Origin: Combretum micranthum
Lineage: Eukaryota; Streptophyta; Magnoliopsida; Myrtales; Combretaceae
Direction of reading: 5' to 3'
NCBI GenBank assembly: GCA_024138025.1
Contig: JAMXBD010001210.1
Location: forward strand, 372,001 to 436,000
DNA: 64,000 nucleotides
A program made the position numbers and the translations under genes. A model generated the notes under the pieces. That model ran no database searches, was not told the origin of the DNA, and saw only the letters and a list, made by a program, of their open reading frames with translations. Position 1 is the first letter of the stretch; every line of letters begins with the position of its first letter. This document shows positions 1-12,115 of the stretch, one piece after another.

Positions 1-829
1 TGTATACATAAAGTTTTGAAGTTCCTGATGATTACACAAAATAGATTGTGTGAGCTTGCTACGGGAATGGTCAACGAATGGCCATTCCTGTAATGAAAAT
101 AGTTTCGGCCATTGCAGCTAGTGATTTCAATCCGTCCAATTCAACCTAAAACCTTTTTAAGAATAAGTCGGTTCAATTCCAATAACTTCCAATTCAATTT
201 AGTTACAGTTGTTAATGGTCAAATATGAATTACAAGCTTTTTAGGTTTAGTCTAACTCATTGCTCATTCGGACTAGCCCTTTGAGTTTAGGCTTAACCTA
301 CTTTGACTAGCCTAAAGTCTTGCAAAAGTATTGATTTCCTTAACTTAAGAAACTGACCGCTGAATGTTGTGACTAGGTAGACTTGATATAGGGTTACTCA
401 ACACATTCTTTCTTATCACTTAGGGTTAGCATGATCAAAAGTGGATTGGTGGGCTCCGGCTCAATCCATGTTCTCAATAAGCATCGCCAACCATCCATTA
501 TTGTATGATCCCATTACATGTGTAATCCTTAGGGATCAATCCACTATTAATATCTCCTTTGATACCATTAAAACAGTAATGTTGTCTGAACATCTAAATG
601 TATCTATATTGTCTATTTTATCACCAACATATCAACATATTTAAGTATCAGATTGCCTTACCAAGTCCACCTCCATGAATCCCTAAGAATGTTTTATCCT
701 ACAGGTCCAATATATAGAGTCTAGTCCAACAACTACAATCAACTTTATTGGATTCAAGCTAGTGGCAAAATGGTAAACTAAACGCTAAAAGAGCACTACA
801 TGCTATGTAACAAAATTGAAGAATAATAT
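1..829. other. Intergenic DNA, no gene seen
   Basis: This AT-rich stretch has no open frame with recognisable protein features; the longest, at 441-644, has no domain, no coding-like composition and no neighbouring exon. No RNA gene was recognised. Confidence 0.6.
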
Positions 830-1066
830 TGGGTCTATTTGTTTTGGCTTTTTTTCGGCAGATACAGACACTTTTTCAAATTTTTTACTAACAAATTATT
901 TATCAAGAAATAGATATAGATAAAAAAAAAAAAATTGACAGTTCTCATCAAAAGATCAAATAGAACAAATATAGATAAAATTTAGATGTAAATCGGATAT
1001 ATTTACACATATCATTTTAAAAAATATACAGATATAGATGAAAAACAGACAATCCAAATAGGCCCA
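830..1066. mobile_element. MITE-like element, family A (copy 1)
   Basis: This AT-rich block of about 235 bp starts with GGGTCTATTTGTTTTGG and ends with CAATCCAAATAGGCCC, so the two ends are imperfect inverted repeats. The interior contains several copies of the word ATATAGATAAA and no coding potential. ATT directly abuts both ends (828-830 and 1066-1068) and could be a 3-bp target duplication. Similar blocks lie at 5131-5502, 13430-13602 and 23178-23370. GGG-CTGTTTGG-like ends with a 3-bp duplication are typical of Tourist/PIF-Harbinger MITEs; that superfamily assignment is inference. Confidence 0.5.
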
Positions 1067-2604
1067 TTATTCTTTCAAATTTTTCAAATATAGATTGCAA
1101 TATTTTTTTGGCCGAAAATATAGATTGGAATTATTCCGTAGAAAGTACAACGATCTTCTTTAATAATAAATCTTAATTTCATAAAAACAATATTTGAGGG
1201 TTCCGAAATTTCGATGGTTTTTATTTGTCTACTCAACAATCAACCCATGAAATGGCCCAAAAAAAAAAAGAGTCAACCCAAGAAATAAAACTTGTCTTTG
1301 GCCCAAATAAAGCCCACTTAATTGATCACAGATTTAGATATGCAAAGCAAGCAAAACCTGGTCTACTTTTCATATACTATATTCTGTCTCACTATGAAAT
1401 ATTTTAAAAAAAATCACATCATTTGATTTCTACTTAAGATACCGGAACAAAAAAGATTAAGCAATTGTTATTTATGGTTTACAATTTTATGGAAAGTGGA
1501 AATATGTGGGGAAAAGGAAAACGGAAATATTTTTCAATTTTTTATTTGAATTGGTAAATGAAATTAGAAAGATATTTGATAAAATGTCTCCCACTATTAC
1601 ACCATTTGGTTAGTATGACAAAATTAAATAAAAGGAATAGAAATAAAAAAGCGATATTACTTAGGTCAGAACGTTACTTATTTTATCCTTTTAATTTTGC
1701 TTTTAAGATATTTTTATGATTTTACGTCAATTTTAACTCATTTCTATGTCTTCTCTCCACAAGTGGGGAGCTAATTGGATTTAAAATGGGAAATATTTTC
1801 CTCATTTTCTCCTTTTGTCCCTAACTTTAAGTTGATTCTGATTATCCAAATATAACAATTCCATTCATTTTCTTCCACTGTAATATTTCTCCGGGTCATT
1901 TCATGGTAACTCTAGAATTATTTACCATAAAAAGCACTCTTTTCAACATCAATTCGATGTTTCCTAAGGACTCGAATCAACCCTAGTTCATGTAGTGTCA
2001 CATATCTGATATCACCATTTGATTTTATCATAAATGGACCAAAAAGCCAACATAAAGAACTGTAACCCGCATGTTGGATGGCATCTAGTAATAAGAAATT
2101 AGAATAAATTATATTGGAAGGTTCTCACATTTGGTTAAATTTCATTTGAAATCTTAAAGTTTAACTAATTCAAAAAGGATCCTACCATTTGGAGAAGTAG
2201 GCCAATTGATGTATCTATTGACACGTGTTCATATGAGAAAGATCTTCTAAGTTATATTAAATATTTTTCTTATTGATAAGAATCAATAAAGATCCTAATT
2301 AACTCACTACTCTAAATATTATGATTTCAATTAAACTTACTTTAAACGTTCGGATGATCGTTTACCCTAATAAATTATTGTATTCAATTGGAAACATGTT
2401 GATTTAGTATACTCATACTGTTTAAATGATTTATAATGGAAAAAAAAATATTCTTATTTCACTTAAATATAAAGTAAATTTTAAGTTGAAATTTTGTGTA
2501 TATTTGTTTTTTCTAGTGCCTTATTTAAACTATAGTATAAGCCAATACTTAAATCACCATGGAATATGAATATGATAAAACTGGTAAAGGAAAATGGATG
2601 AGAA
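1067..2604. other. Intergenic DNA, no gene seen
   Basis: AT-rich sequence with scattered homopolymers. The small frame at 1225-1407 is lysine-rich because of an A-run and shows no domain. Confidence 0.6.
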
Positions 2605-2965
2605 ATTGTCAAATTTGATAATTAAACTTTACATAAAAATTTAATTTGATACTTGAATTTTAAAATAGTTAATTTAACATCTAATTAAAATTTTTGTAGC
2701 TATTTTCACTACCTCACTAATACTGTTTACTCTATTTTCTAACATGGATGAAACAACCTATTAGTGCCTTGTGGTATTAGGAGGAGAATTAGTAAAAATT
2801 TAATAGTATGCTATCCCAAAAGAGTAAATAGTGTCAATGAGTAGTAAAAATAGTTATAAGAAGTTTAAGTAGGTATTAAATTTACTATTTTAAAATTAAA
2901 ATGTCAAATTGATTTTTTTTTTTTTTTGTTGAAAAATTTAAGTACCGAATTCAAGATTTTACCTA
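2605..2965. mobile_element. Foldback MITE with long inverted repeats
   Basis: The left arm (about 2640-2735, containing GAATTTTAAAATAGTTAATTT) is repeated in inverse orientation in the right arm (about 2820-2915). The two arms align over roughly 95 bases with scattered mismatches, leaving a short central loop near 2736-2819. There is no coding potential. The shape is that of a non-autonomous DNA transposon. The outer ends and target duplication were not resolved, so the coordinates are approximate. Confidence 0.6.
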
Positions 2966-5130
2966 AATCGATATGCTTGGATGTTTATTCATGGACCACG
3001 TCAGCATCACAATCAGAGATAAGAGTTTTGGGCATCCTAGACAAGCATGACAAAAGTCTAGTCTAAAGAATTCAAATTAGCAGTGGACCACCAACCAAAG
3101 TCCTTTCCTCTTTTTAATTTAATTTAATTTTTTTTTAAGGTTGTGGTTTGGACCACGACACGAGTTCATAGGATGAAAAGCCTAAGAGGGGGAAGGGTGG
3201 GGATGATGGGGTGGACAAGGAAGAATAAATGTCCAACTAAGCATCGCACTTGGATTTGCCTCTCTAGTCATATTTGATTGGTGATTTCGGAATATATGGA
3301 AAAGGAATAAAAGGATCAAAGGAAAGACAGAGGATGTGGTGAGAATTAGGCTAAAGGTGTTGGAGCAAATTGACTTGTTATAGAGATTTGGAAGAAGATA
3401 TGCTTTTTGCGCATGTCATTGTTTTGAAATATTATAATATTATATTATATTATATTCCTAAGTCTAAAGTTGCATTGAAGATTTTTGCTCATCCGGAAGA
3501 CCCACTCTCACGTCATTATAACACTCTTGTTTTCACGGATGAATTGCAGAGAACTGTTTAATTTTTTTTTTTTAAGTTTATGCCTTTATAGTTTAGTAGT
3601 GTTAATATTGTTTCTTAATAGAGTGCATCAGATTGAAATCTCCTCTCTTCGTTGTAATAATAAAAAAAAATTTTACGGTCTACTATCAATTTTAATGGGA
3701 TCTATCCATCGGCATCCAACGGCTCACACCGTATTCAATCGTGATTGAATTCTTAAAATAATTAACATTCCATTTACTATAAATATATGTTCTTTTTAAA
3801 ATTGAATAGACGTAATAATATTAAAAAATGAATTGTTTTATAGATACTTTCGTGACTAATTCACCTTTAATTTATGATGCATTGTAAATATAATTTTTTA
3901 TATATGTTTCTCCTATGCTTAATCCTATTATTTTGAAATTGAGTGCCCAAACCCTTCAATTTTTTGAAAAACTTTTGGATCTTATTTAATTATTTCGCCC
4001 TTAAATAAATTAATGAAAAATACTTGAAATTAAAAAAATAATAATAAATCAACGGTAAAATGGTCATATAAGAGTTTCAATACATTTTTTCAATGCTCAA
4101 CTTGAAAGATGGAGGCCAATACACATATGAACTAAACATAAGAGAGTATATTGGTAAAATGTTTATATGAGAGTTTAACCCGTTTTTTTCAACTTTCATC
4201 TTGAAATCTACAAACTTATAGGCTCAGTTGGTGCTACCCCATAACTCAAATAGTTCGATTGGTTTAACAAGTCGACTTATATCCTAGAGAGTTTGCATTG
4301 CATTGGACCTAAGAAGCCCATGACCAAAACCGTTCATCAATAAGTTGCAATAATTAATGGATGGAAAATGAAGATACATACAATCAAGACTGAAGGTTGA
4401 CTAAAAAAAAAAAAAACCGCGATGGAAGATTGTGACCTACTTTGCATGGAATATCAATGAAAAAATGTAGTTGAGATCATTCCCTTTATTATTTTATTTA
4501 CAATCATATGTGTGCCTTTTCAATTTTATATGGTGTAGTTTACAATTACTTATGTTATATTTTCATTGAGGTGTCTTGGGTGATTGGGTCTTGCCTAGTG
4601 GATAAAATGTATACACAGTGAGTTAAGAGGCATTGAGTTATCCACAATGTAAACACTCTTAACATTTAAGTTAATTGGGTATTAGAGAGTGTGAAAATAT
4701 TAACTATAATAAGAGCATGAGTCTAAGGAGGTAGAGAGATCTCGATAGACGTTTACCAATAAGGGATGTCTGTTGTTGCTCATTATATCTTAGCCTACCA
4801 TACCTTTGCGAAAAAATCCTAAAGAGGAAAGTAAGGGGCACCCTTAACCCATTTTTCCATCATTAATTGATACGGTTTCCAATCAACTCATTTTTTCCAT
4901 GAAATAAATGGAATTAAGCTTAAAATCTCTATTACTTGTAGAGCGTTAAAGCTCCTATATATAATTTAATAGTGTGCATTGTTTTGTGTATGGATTAGTA
5001 GGACAAAATAGGCTTTTTATGTATGCTTTCCTTGCAGAAATACGTCTACGAGTGCTTTTCCATACCCTAAGAAACTTCCGAGGAAATTTCTTAAACTACA
5101 CTACCGTAAGAAATTAAAGTTGATCTTATT
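2966..5130. other. Intergenic DNA, no gene seen
   Basis: Only short frames without recognisable domains (for example 3370-3561 and 3485-3748). Simple AT-rich repeats occur around 3430-3455. No RNA gene or regulatory site can be defended. Confidence 0.6.
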
Positions 5131-5502
5131 CGGGTCATTTTCATATTTTATTTTATCGTTTTTAAATAAATATTTATTAATAAACAGATTTAGATAAAAG
5201 AAATAGATGTTTCTACTCATAGATAGATTAAACAAATCAAATATAATTGTTTTGATAATTTATTTTTAATCTGTGTCTGTATTTGTATTTGTTTGTAATC
5301 TATTTGTTATTTATACTTATTTATATCTGTATGTTTGATTTTTTTATGAATAAAATTATCTATTTGTTATCTGTTAGTCATTTTATATCTAGTCTGTCAC
5401 GTGTCAAATAGATTTATAGATAAAATATAGATAAAATATAGCTACAAATTATATATAGATAAAAAAAAAATGAAATTGCCATAATTCAAACGGACATAAC
5501 CC
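5131..5502. mobile_element. MITE-like element, family A (degenerate copy)
   Basis: The block is rich in AGATAAA and TATTTGT words, like the 830-1066 element. It begins with a CGGGTCATTTTCAT-like end and finishes with CAAACGGACATAACCC, a weak inverted match. It is more divergent than the other copies, so family membership is tentative. Confidence 0.35.
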
Positions 5503-6780
5503 ATCTCATTGAGAAAGTTTACGAGCTTCCACGAAAAAGGGGCCGAAAGGGAACAAACTCCAACGGTGTATTTAAGTAGAAAGAGTACTCGAAATAAGAG
5601 TACAATTATTAATTAGTGTATAAAAATTGCCAAGAAGATCGGTCTTGATTTGCTAACACCGCAAATTATGAAGAATCTATGCCCGTGATGTCTTTTCAAC
5701 AATGGCCTTTTTTCAGTCAACATGAGGACGCGCATTGATTCATGGAATTGAATTCACAAAACAGGGTTCTGAGATACTTATTTATTACCCACTTTTCAGT
5801 TTCGTTCCTATCAATAAATTAAGTATTTAATAAAAAAATTAATATACATTATAAAAATTTGTTTCATTAAATCTTATATGCATAGTCATCAAAATCACCA
5901 TTTTATTATATACTAATATATATATATAATCGGTAGAATTATATAAAAAAAAATTTATATCTTTGCCATTGATTTTCACGAAGATTGGTTCCATTACCAT
6001 TCAATAGCTCACATCACACCTAACTGTGGTCGAATCACTAAAATAATTAATATTTTATTTATTATATTTATTTTAATTGTTAGATTAATGACGAAATGGT
6101 CTCGTCTTGAACAAAATTGTATAAAGCCGCTAAAATCATAAAGTATAGAATCGTAAATTTAAATTTATAATCCTCATTAAGGTTTGTACCTAAATAATTT
6201 TGCATCATTTTCAATTAAGAAAAAAACATAAAATTATAAATTTATAGAATCATATATTTAACTCGTAATTTTATTAATATAAGATTGATAAAAAATTCCT
6301 TTTTTTGGCAGTGGAAATACATCAGAGATAAAAAAAAATCTAGAAGATTGAGTATTTATTCTCTTTACGCCCCTCTCAATAATCATTATTTTCTAAGCTT
6401 TATAATAGGTTCCATACTTTTATAAATGAAAAATAAGAAAAAGAAAAAGGTTAAAAAGGCTTCTTTCCCTCATTAATCATTACATCTATTTGTCACCGGC
6501 CAAAAAAAATTAATAATTTACCTGTATTTGTCACAGAGAAAGTTGACCCACGTGAAATAAGTTCAGTGTTAGAGAAGCCGGTGCATTTTGTATGTGAAAA
6601 TTTTAGATGCCACAACTAAATAAAAAGCATTGCTTAAAATAAAAATATTATAAAGAGTTAAAGGCTGTTACTTAAGTTATATTAATATATACTGATCAAT
6701 CTTTTAATGGAATTGATTAGAATTTGATTATCTCAATGTTGAAAGAGATGATATTTTAAAATGAAAGTACGTTTATTTAC
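5503..6780. other. Intergenic DNA, no gene seen
   Basis: AT-rich sequence without coding potential or a recognisable element. A CACGTG motif near 6549 is isolated and not attached to any gene. Confidence 0.55.
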
Positions 6781-6788
6781 GATTTACC

Positions 6789-7412
6789 TAGAGGTCATCA
6801 CGGGGGCGATTCTGAACTGCGAACCGCTTCGAACCGTCTCCGGCGGTTTCGTACTAGGAAACTGTCCCGCCAGGGACGGTTAAGAACCGGCGGTTCTTTC
6901 GGGTCGAGAACCTATCCCAGATCCAGAACCGGCGGTTCCAACCTGACGTGTATAGACAATTGAAAAAAAAAACCGATTTATGGATAGTTTTTTATTGTTG
7001 TTGTAGTTAGTGTATTCATGTTGTTGTGGAAGTAATATGTAATGTCTGATGCAATGAAATTTATTTGTCATCGTTTGCTTGTATATTAATCAACTACTAT
7101 GTGTTCTGTAATTGTGTTTATTATTTGCTAACAATTATATTTTATTTGAAAAAGTTTAAATGTTTATTTTGGGTATAAATAAGTTGTAATTGCTTTTATT
7201 GATTTTAGGATTTTTTTTTTCATTTTTCGATTAATTTATATAAAAAAATGGTTCACGGTTCGCGTAGAACAGGAATCGGAACCACCAGAACTGGCGATTC
7301 CGTGGAACCGTGAACCGCCCTGGCTCTGATGGTTCTGTTCTACGAAATGTGGAACTGCGAACTAGCGGTTTCGGTTTGGGTCCAAAACCGATCCGAACAG
7401 TGCCAACGTCTA
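6789..7412. mobile_element. Non-autonomous hAT-type transposon with perfect 8-bp target duplication
   Basis: The octamer GATTTACC occurs immediately outside both ends, at 6781-6788 and 7413-7420. The ends are short inverted repeats: TAGAGGT on the left and ACGTCTA on the right, which reads TAGACGT in reverse. An 8-bp target duplication with TAGRG-like ends is the hallmark of the hAT superfamily. The outer 170 bp on each side are GC-richer and carry repeated GAACCG/CGGTTC words in both orientations, typical subterminal repeats for transposase binding. The 280-bp centre is AT-rich and has no intact transposase frame, so the copy is non-autonomous. The frames at 6880-7071 (-) and 7329-7565 (+) are by-products of the GC-rich ends. 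Confidence 0.85.
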
Positions 7413-7420
7413 GATTTACC

Positions 7421-8062
7421 TATGTATTTCTTTGGTTGTGGATATAACTCACTAGCTATACAATTATATACTAGCACTATACAATTATATCCCTCCATCC
7501 CTCACCTTAGGATAATACTATATCCGTATCTAGATAGGACAAATGACTTACCAACAGCGTCCTAATATTAATAAAATCAATCTCATAATCCAAACACAAA
7601 ATAAACACCTCTACTTTAATAAGAATCAATCCCTTTATTACAAGGGGTCAACAAAAAAACCTTCACCAGCCTCACCTTGTATATTTGAAAAGCTAAACAA
7701 GCATACTGATATTTCCTCCACACATGCATAACATGTTTTTTTGGGAGACATCGCACCTTGCTTTGTTCCATGTTACTTCAAACTTTTCTATCTGTTTTGC
7801 TTTTACTCCTGAATTCGAGATAAGAAGTCTGACATTTGAGCTTTTTCATTTTATAATCCTTTTAAACAAGTACATAACATCAACAACCCAAAAAAAAAAA
7901 ACCGGAATGAAAATTACGAAATATTAATCTGCTGCCTTATGTAGTAAAGTGTTTCCCAACGAATGTGTAATTCTGGCTAGTTTTAAGAGAAAAAAACTAT
8001 TAAATAAAACAATATCATCACACCATATTTGAGTAAAATAACATCAGAAGATCCTAACGATC
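7421..8062. other. Intergenic DNA, no gene seen
   Basis: Short frames at 7543-7731 and 7724-7927 lack domains and have no coding-like composition. No other structure was recognised. Confidence 0.55.
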
Positions 8063-8302
8063 AAGAGTAAATTCATTTAAGATCTCAATATTTTGAATGG
8101 TTTAAAAAAGGTTTCAACGTTTGGAAAAATAAATAAATTCAAATTTTTACTTACGCGTGTTAATAAAAAAATATTTAATTAAAATTAAAAAAACTCTTCT
8201 TCATTGACGCGTGTTAATGAAAACTTCAATTAAATTATTTCTCCAAACGTTGGGACTTTTTTTGAACCACTCTCTATTGAGATCTCAAATGAACTTATCT
8301 TC
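8063..8302. mobile_element. Small MITE with ~65-bp inverted repeats
   Basis: The left arm 8063-8125 (including ATTCATTTAAGATCTCAAT and TTTCAACGTTTGG) is mirrored by the right arm 8242-8302 (CCAAACGTTGGGAC and GAGATCTCAAATGAA). The centre also contains an ACGCGTGTTAATRAAAA word twice in direct orientation. The element is about 240 bp with no coding capacity. Its superfamily is undetermined because the target duplication was not clear. Confidence 0.65.
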
Positions 8303-8639
8303 AAATTTTGAACCTTCAATGTAATTATACCCTCTTATATTTTTGTAAAATAAAAAAACTAAAAGACTTTATTTAATAAAGATTTATGAAATTATTACCA
8401 GATTCAATTAAATACCATAGTATTTTGTATAATGAATAATATTGAATAAAATTATTATAATAAAAGTTTAACTCTTCAACTAGATGACAAATTTAAGAGG
8501 TATAACTTTTATTATATTTTAATATTATTTAAGGAGATTGAGGGTTTTTTTTTTTTTTTTTCTTCTCTTCCCCTCTTCCATAAAGGAGGGTTAGTTGTTT
8601 ACGTTTTTACTTTATGATTTTTTTTTTTTTTGTTTTTCC

Positions 8640-8890
8640 GGGCCAAATATTAGAAATTAATTTATGAAAAGAATGGACATCAGCTGGAAAAACGTGGCAA
8701 AGTGGGAACCGACCACGTGCAAGTGGAGAAACAGTAGTTGTAAGCCTGGCTTGGACCCGCCATTTTGCTGGGTTGACCGAAGGCAAATGGGCCACGGTGA
8801 GGCAGTGACCCATGAGGGGTAATGGAACAGAGAGAATATTTTCGCACCCACGCGTGCTCGTTCCCGCTACGAGACACACGAACATTTAGG
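8640..8890. other. GC-rich island of unknown origin with a G-box
   Basis: This 250-bp block is visibly richer in G and C than the poly-T and AT-rich DNA on both sides. It contains CCACGTGC (a G-box core, near 8713-8720), an ACGCGTGC near 8850, and overlapping short - strand frames in several phases (8607-8885, 8657-8851, 8680-8919), a by-product of low stop-codon density. No domain is recognisable in any frame. It could be a relic promoter or leader, a captured gene piece or an old transposon end. Confidence 0.3.
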
Positions 8891-10235
8891 AACAAATAAT
8901 CTATATTAAATTCCACCAATCACCATGTTTGCCAATTTTTAGAACGGATATTGATGTAAATATATAAAATTTAAAAAAAAAAAAAGAGAGCCCTTTTTAA
9001 AAATTCTAAGCTACTACGGACCTATCTATAGTCAAGTAGCCATAATGGCCACAACTACAAAGGAGAAATTCGCTGTCATTTATTTAAAAAAAAAAAATTC
9101 TATTTAGAATGTTAACAGAGATAACGCTTCGGTATTGTTAGGCAATTATCAAACCTAAATTGTATATTTTTTATAATTAATTACATATATTTTATCAAAA
9201 TTTGTAATAAAATACCTAAACTCTATACATTTCTGTAATTAACTACTTAATTTTGGTACTACAAATGACAAAGTTTGTAAATTCAAATTGACACTTTAGA
9301 CTTTAGCTACTTAATTGCACAAATGGTAATGTTTAAATATTATATGCAATTTTGATAAACTCATCTATATTTAATCTATTATAAGTAATAGAATGGAGTT
9401 TATCAAAGCAATAAAATAAGAAAGATAACCAGATACAAGATTAGGCTGTTGATAATAAAGTATGAGAACGTATTCAAGTATCTAGATTAGATTTTGAGGA
9501 TCCAATTGGTGTTATATTCGTTTACTTAAAGTTTAAAGTTAGAATATTTGATTGATAATTTGTTAGGTTTGACTAATATTATGGTAAATCTCATATTTGC
9601 TATCTCAATCTTGTTAAATGTTACTTAGTTATATGATTTTTTTATTAGTGAATTTGATGCCTAATTGAATTTCAAGTATGTTAAACACTATCTGAGTTAG
9701 TCTAATTACTGCTAGATGACGTGACGTTTTCAACTTATAAGATACTACGAAATGGCTTTAAAATATAATAAAAATTTGAATTTTCGACTAAATTAAGGAA
9801 ATTCTAGCTTAATAAACTAGATAGAAAGAGGGGAGGAAAATTAAGGAAAAAAAAACCTATGCAAGAAAATTCTTATTCTTCACGCACAGCATGAAGATCC
9901 TCCGCACCACATTGTTGCTCCTCCAAAAGGATTGGGGTGTCTAGAGATAATGATTAAACCTGGTCGAGGTGGTGGTATGTGACTTGCGGAAGTGCAAAAA
10001 TTGTTGAATTTCAAGACTATGATTTTCATACTTAAACACGAATCAATATCAATTGAGAATTTTTTTCTTAATTTATAAGGTCTCTTGAACCTAAATCCAG
10101 TTTATCTTATTTCAAGATCAGCTGAGTTGCAAGTAAAACTAGAGAGAGAAAGTGGGCCGGGAAAGGAAAAAAAAAAGCTAGAAAGGGAGAGTTCATGCGG
10201 AGTGCTTCTTGTGCAAAATTTCTAAAAAAGTAAAT
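8891..10235. other. Intergenic DNA with a degenerate dispersed repeat
   Basis: No gene. The segment at about 9150-9350 contains the phrase ATACCTAAACT followed by TAATTAACTACTTAA. This also recurs, diverged, near 20800-20960, 21743-21990 and 22480-22650, so it is a dispersed MITE-like repeat. Confidence 0.5.
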
Positions 10236-10424
10236 CCTTGTTTAGTATGCAAAAATGGACCAAAATGGAATCACGATGCCAGCTTCTATTTCTTTTCTTG
10301 TGTTTGGAAACGTCATAAGAAGGCAGAATCCCAATTCATTGGAATCAATGATTTCGTATTTTAGGTAGAATTCGACTCCGAATTTGAGAAGGCGGAATTA
10401 TAATCCCATTCTACTTTCCATTAA
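10236..10424. mobile_element. MITE family B, truncated copy
   Basis: About 190 bp that parallels the left half of the adjoining 10425-10973 element, sharing AATGGAATC-CGAT-CC-GCTTCTATT, ATTGGAATCAATGATTTC and the GGCGGAATTATAATCCCATTC segment. The right half is missing. It abuts the fuller copy directly in tandem. Confidence 0.5.
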
Positions 10425-10973
10425 TGACATGTTTGGTATACAGGAATGGGTTAGAATGGAATCGTGATTCCGGCTTCTATTCCCTCTCCCAATATTTAAA
10501 AACGTTTTTAGAAACCGGATTCACTATTCATTGGAATCGATGATTCCAAATTTCAAAGGGAACTCGATTCTGCCTTTGAAAAAGCGGAATCGTGATTCTG
10601 TTCCACTTTTATTAATTATATGAGTGTAATAACTTTTTTATCTTATCATGTATTAATATTTTGTATTTATTACTAAAAGCATTTTCAACAATTAAACTTT
10701 TAGACATTCCAATCCAATCCATTTCATTCCAAATCATTTCTGCGTACCAAACATGACATAATAATTTTTACTTAAATTACCTTTTTATCCTGTATAAATT
10801 TATTATCTTATTTTTAAAGGGTATTTTTGGTAAATTCCAATATAATTTTATTCATATCCATTCCATTCTATATCCATATCCAAACAAAGGAATAGATTTA
10901 TCATTCCATATTGATTCCATTCATTCAATTCAATCTATTCCATTGCAACGATTCTCGCGTACCAAACGTGACA
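10425..10973. mobile_element. MITE family B, fuller copy
   Basis: The left end, TGACATGTTTGGTATACAGG, and the right end, which reads TGTCACGTTTGGTACGC in reverse, form imperfect terminal inverted repeats. Both continue into GAATGGAAT-type words. The interior is AT-rich and non-coding. Another member lies at 11698-12115. The superfamily is unresolved because no clean target duplication was seen. Confidence 0.6.
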
Positions 10974-11697
10974 TTACTTTCTTTTATACATCAATAAGTC
11001 CAAAGATCCACTTAACTTCTAATCTTAGACAGTAAATCACATTTAAAGAGGAAATATGAAATCATGGAAATCTTCATTTTTCAAATTTTAAAGTTTTTTT
11101 CTCTTTTAAAAGCAAATCTCTTGTATTCTTGCTGGTTTCATCAATCTTTTTGTTATATTTTGAAAAATTTTGCTTTAAAATAGTGAAGATTTAGGCAATT
11201 TAAGTATAAGATTTCCCTTTCTAATTTCCTTTTCATTCCTCCTTTTTCTTTCTCTCAATTCTCTCTCTTCTTTTACCCCCTTCTATTTTATTTATTAAGT
11301 TGGACTATCTTTAATTTGGCTAAAAATTAAAATTTTTATTCATTAAAGCTACATAGCATATTCTAACTAGAAGCATCATACCATCTAATAGAGTTAACTT
11401 GGATAACATTGCCATATTTGAGAAGTTTAATTAGACATCAAATTTACAAATTTAAAGTTTTGGTAATTATTTGCATATTTAGACAAAGTAAAGATAGTAA
11501 ATGCGACATTAACTCTTTATTTTAAGGAAAACATATATTGGCATTTATAATTTATGGATAAATTGTTTTAGGAAGGGTTTGATTAAAGGATTTTTCTTTC
11601 TTTCTTTCTTTCTTTTATTTTTATTTTTTTTTGTTTTTGGAGTGTTGGAGGTGGGTCTTAACCAAGAATACCTTAAGTTGATCCCCTAAAATTTTAT

Positions 11698-12115
11698 GGT
11701 ACATTTGGTACGCATGAATAAACTGAAATGGAATAGTGATTATGGCTTCCATTCTCTATCCTAATGTTTGGAAGTGTTTTTAGAAGTCAGAATCGCGATT
11801 CCTTGGAATAAATGATTTCGACTTCTAGGAGGAATTTGACTCCTCCTTCTCAAAGATGAAATCGCGATTCTATTCCATCTATATATATGGTTATTTTTTA
11901 ATCACATTTTTATCCTACACATATTTATTATCCACATTTAATATGAAGGGTATTTTTGACAAATCTTATTAAATAATCATTCCATTTCATAAATGTATCC
12001 AAACATAGGAATTGATTTGTCATTTAATTATTCAATCCAATCCAATCCATTCCATTCCAATCTTACGATTCCTATCCATTCAATTCTAGACGATTCCAAC
12101 ATACTAAAGATAACA
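11698..12115. mobile_element. MITE family B, second copy
   Basis: The left end (GGTACATTTGGTACGCATG) and following text (GGAATAGTGATTATGGCTTCC) parallel the 10425 element. The right end, read in reverse, gives TAATGTTATCTTTAGTATG and then GGAATCGT, a diverged inverted match. The centre contains the shared phrase TCCAATCCATTCCATTCC. It is non-coding. Confidence 0.55.

Noticed and set aside
1225..1407. Small lysine-rich + frame
   Set aside because: The lysine run comes from an A-homopolymer. There is no domain, and no supporting exon or promoter.
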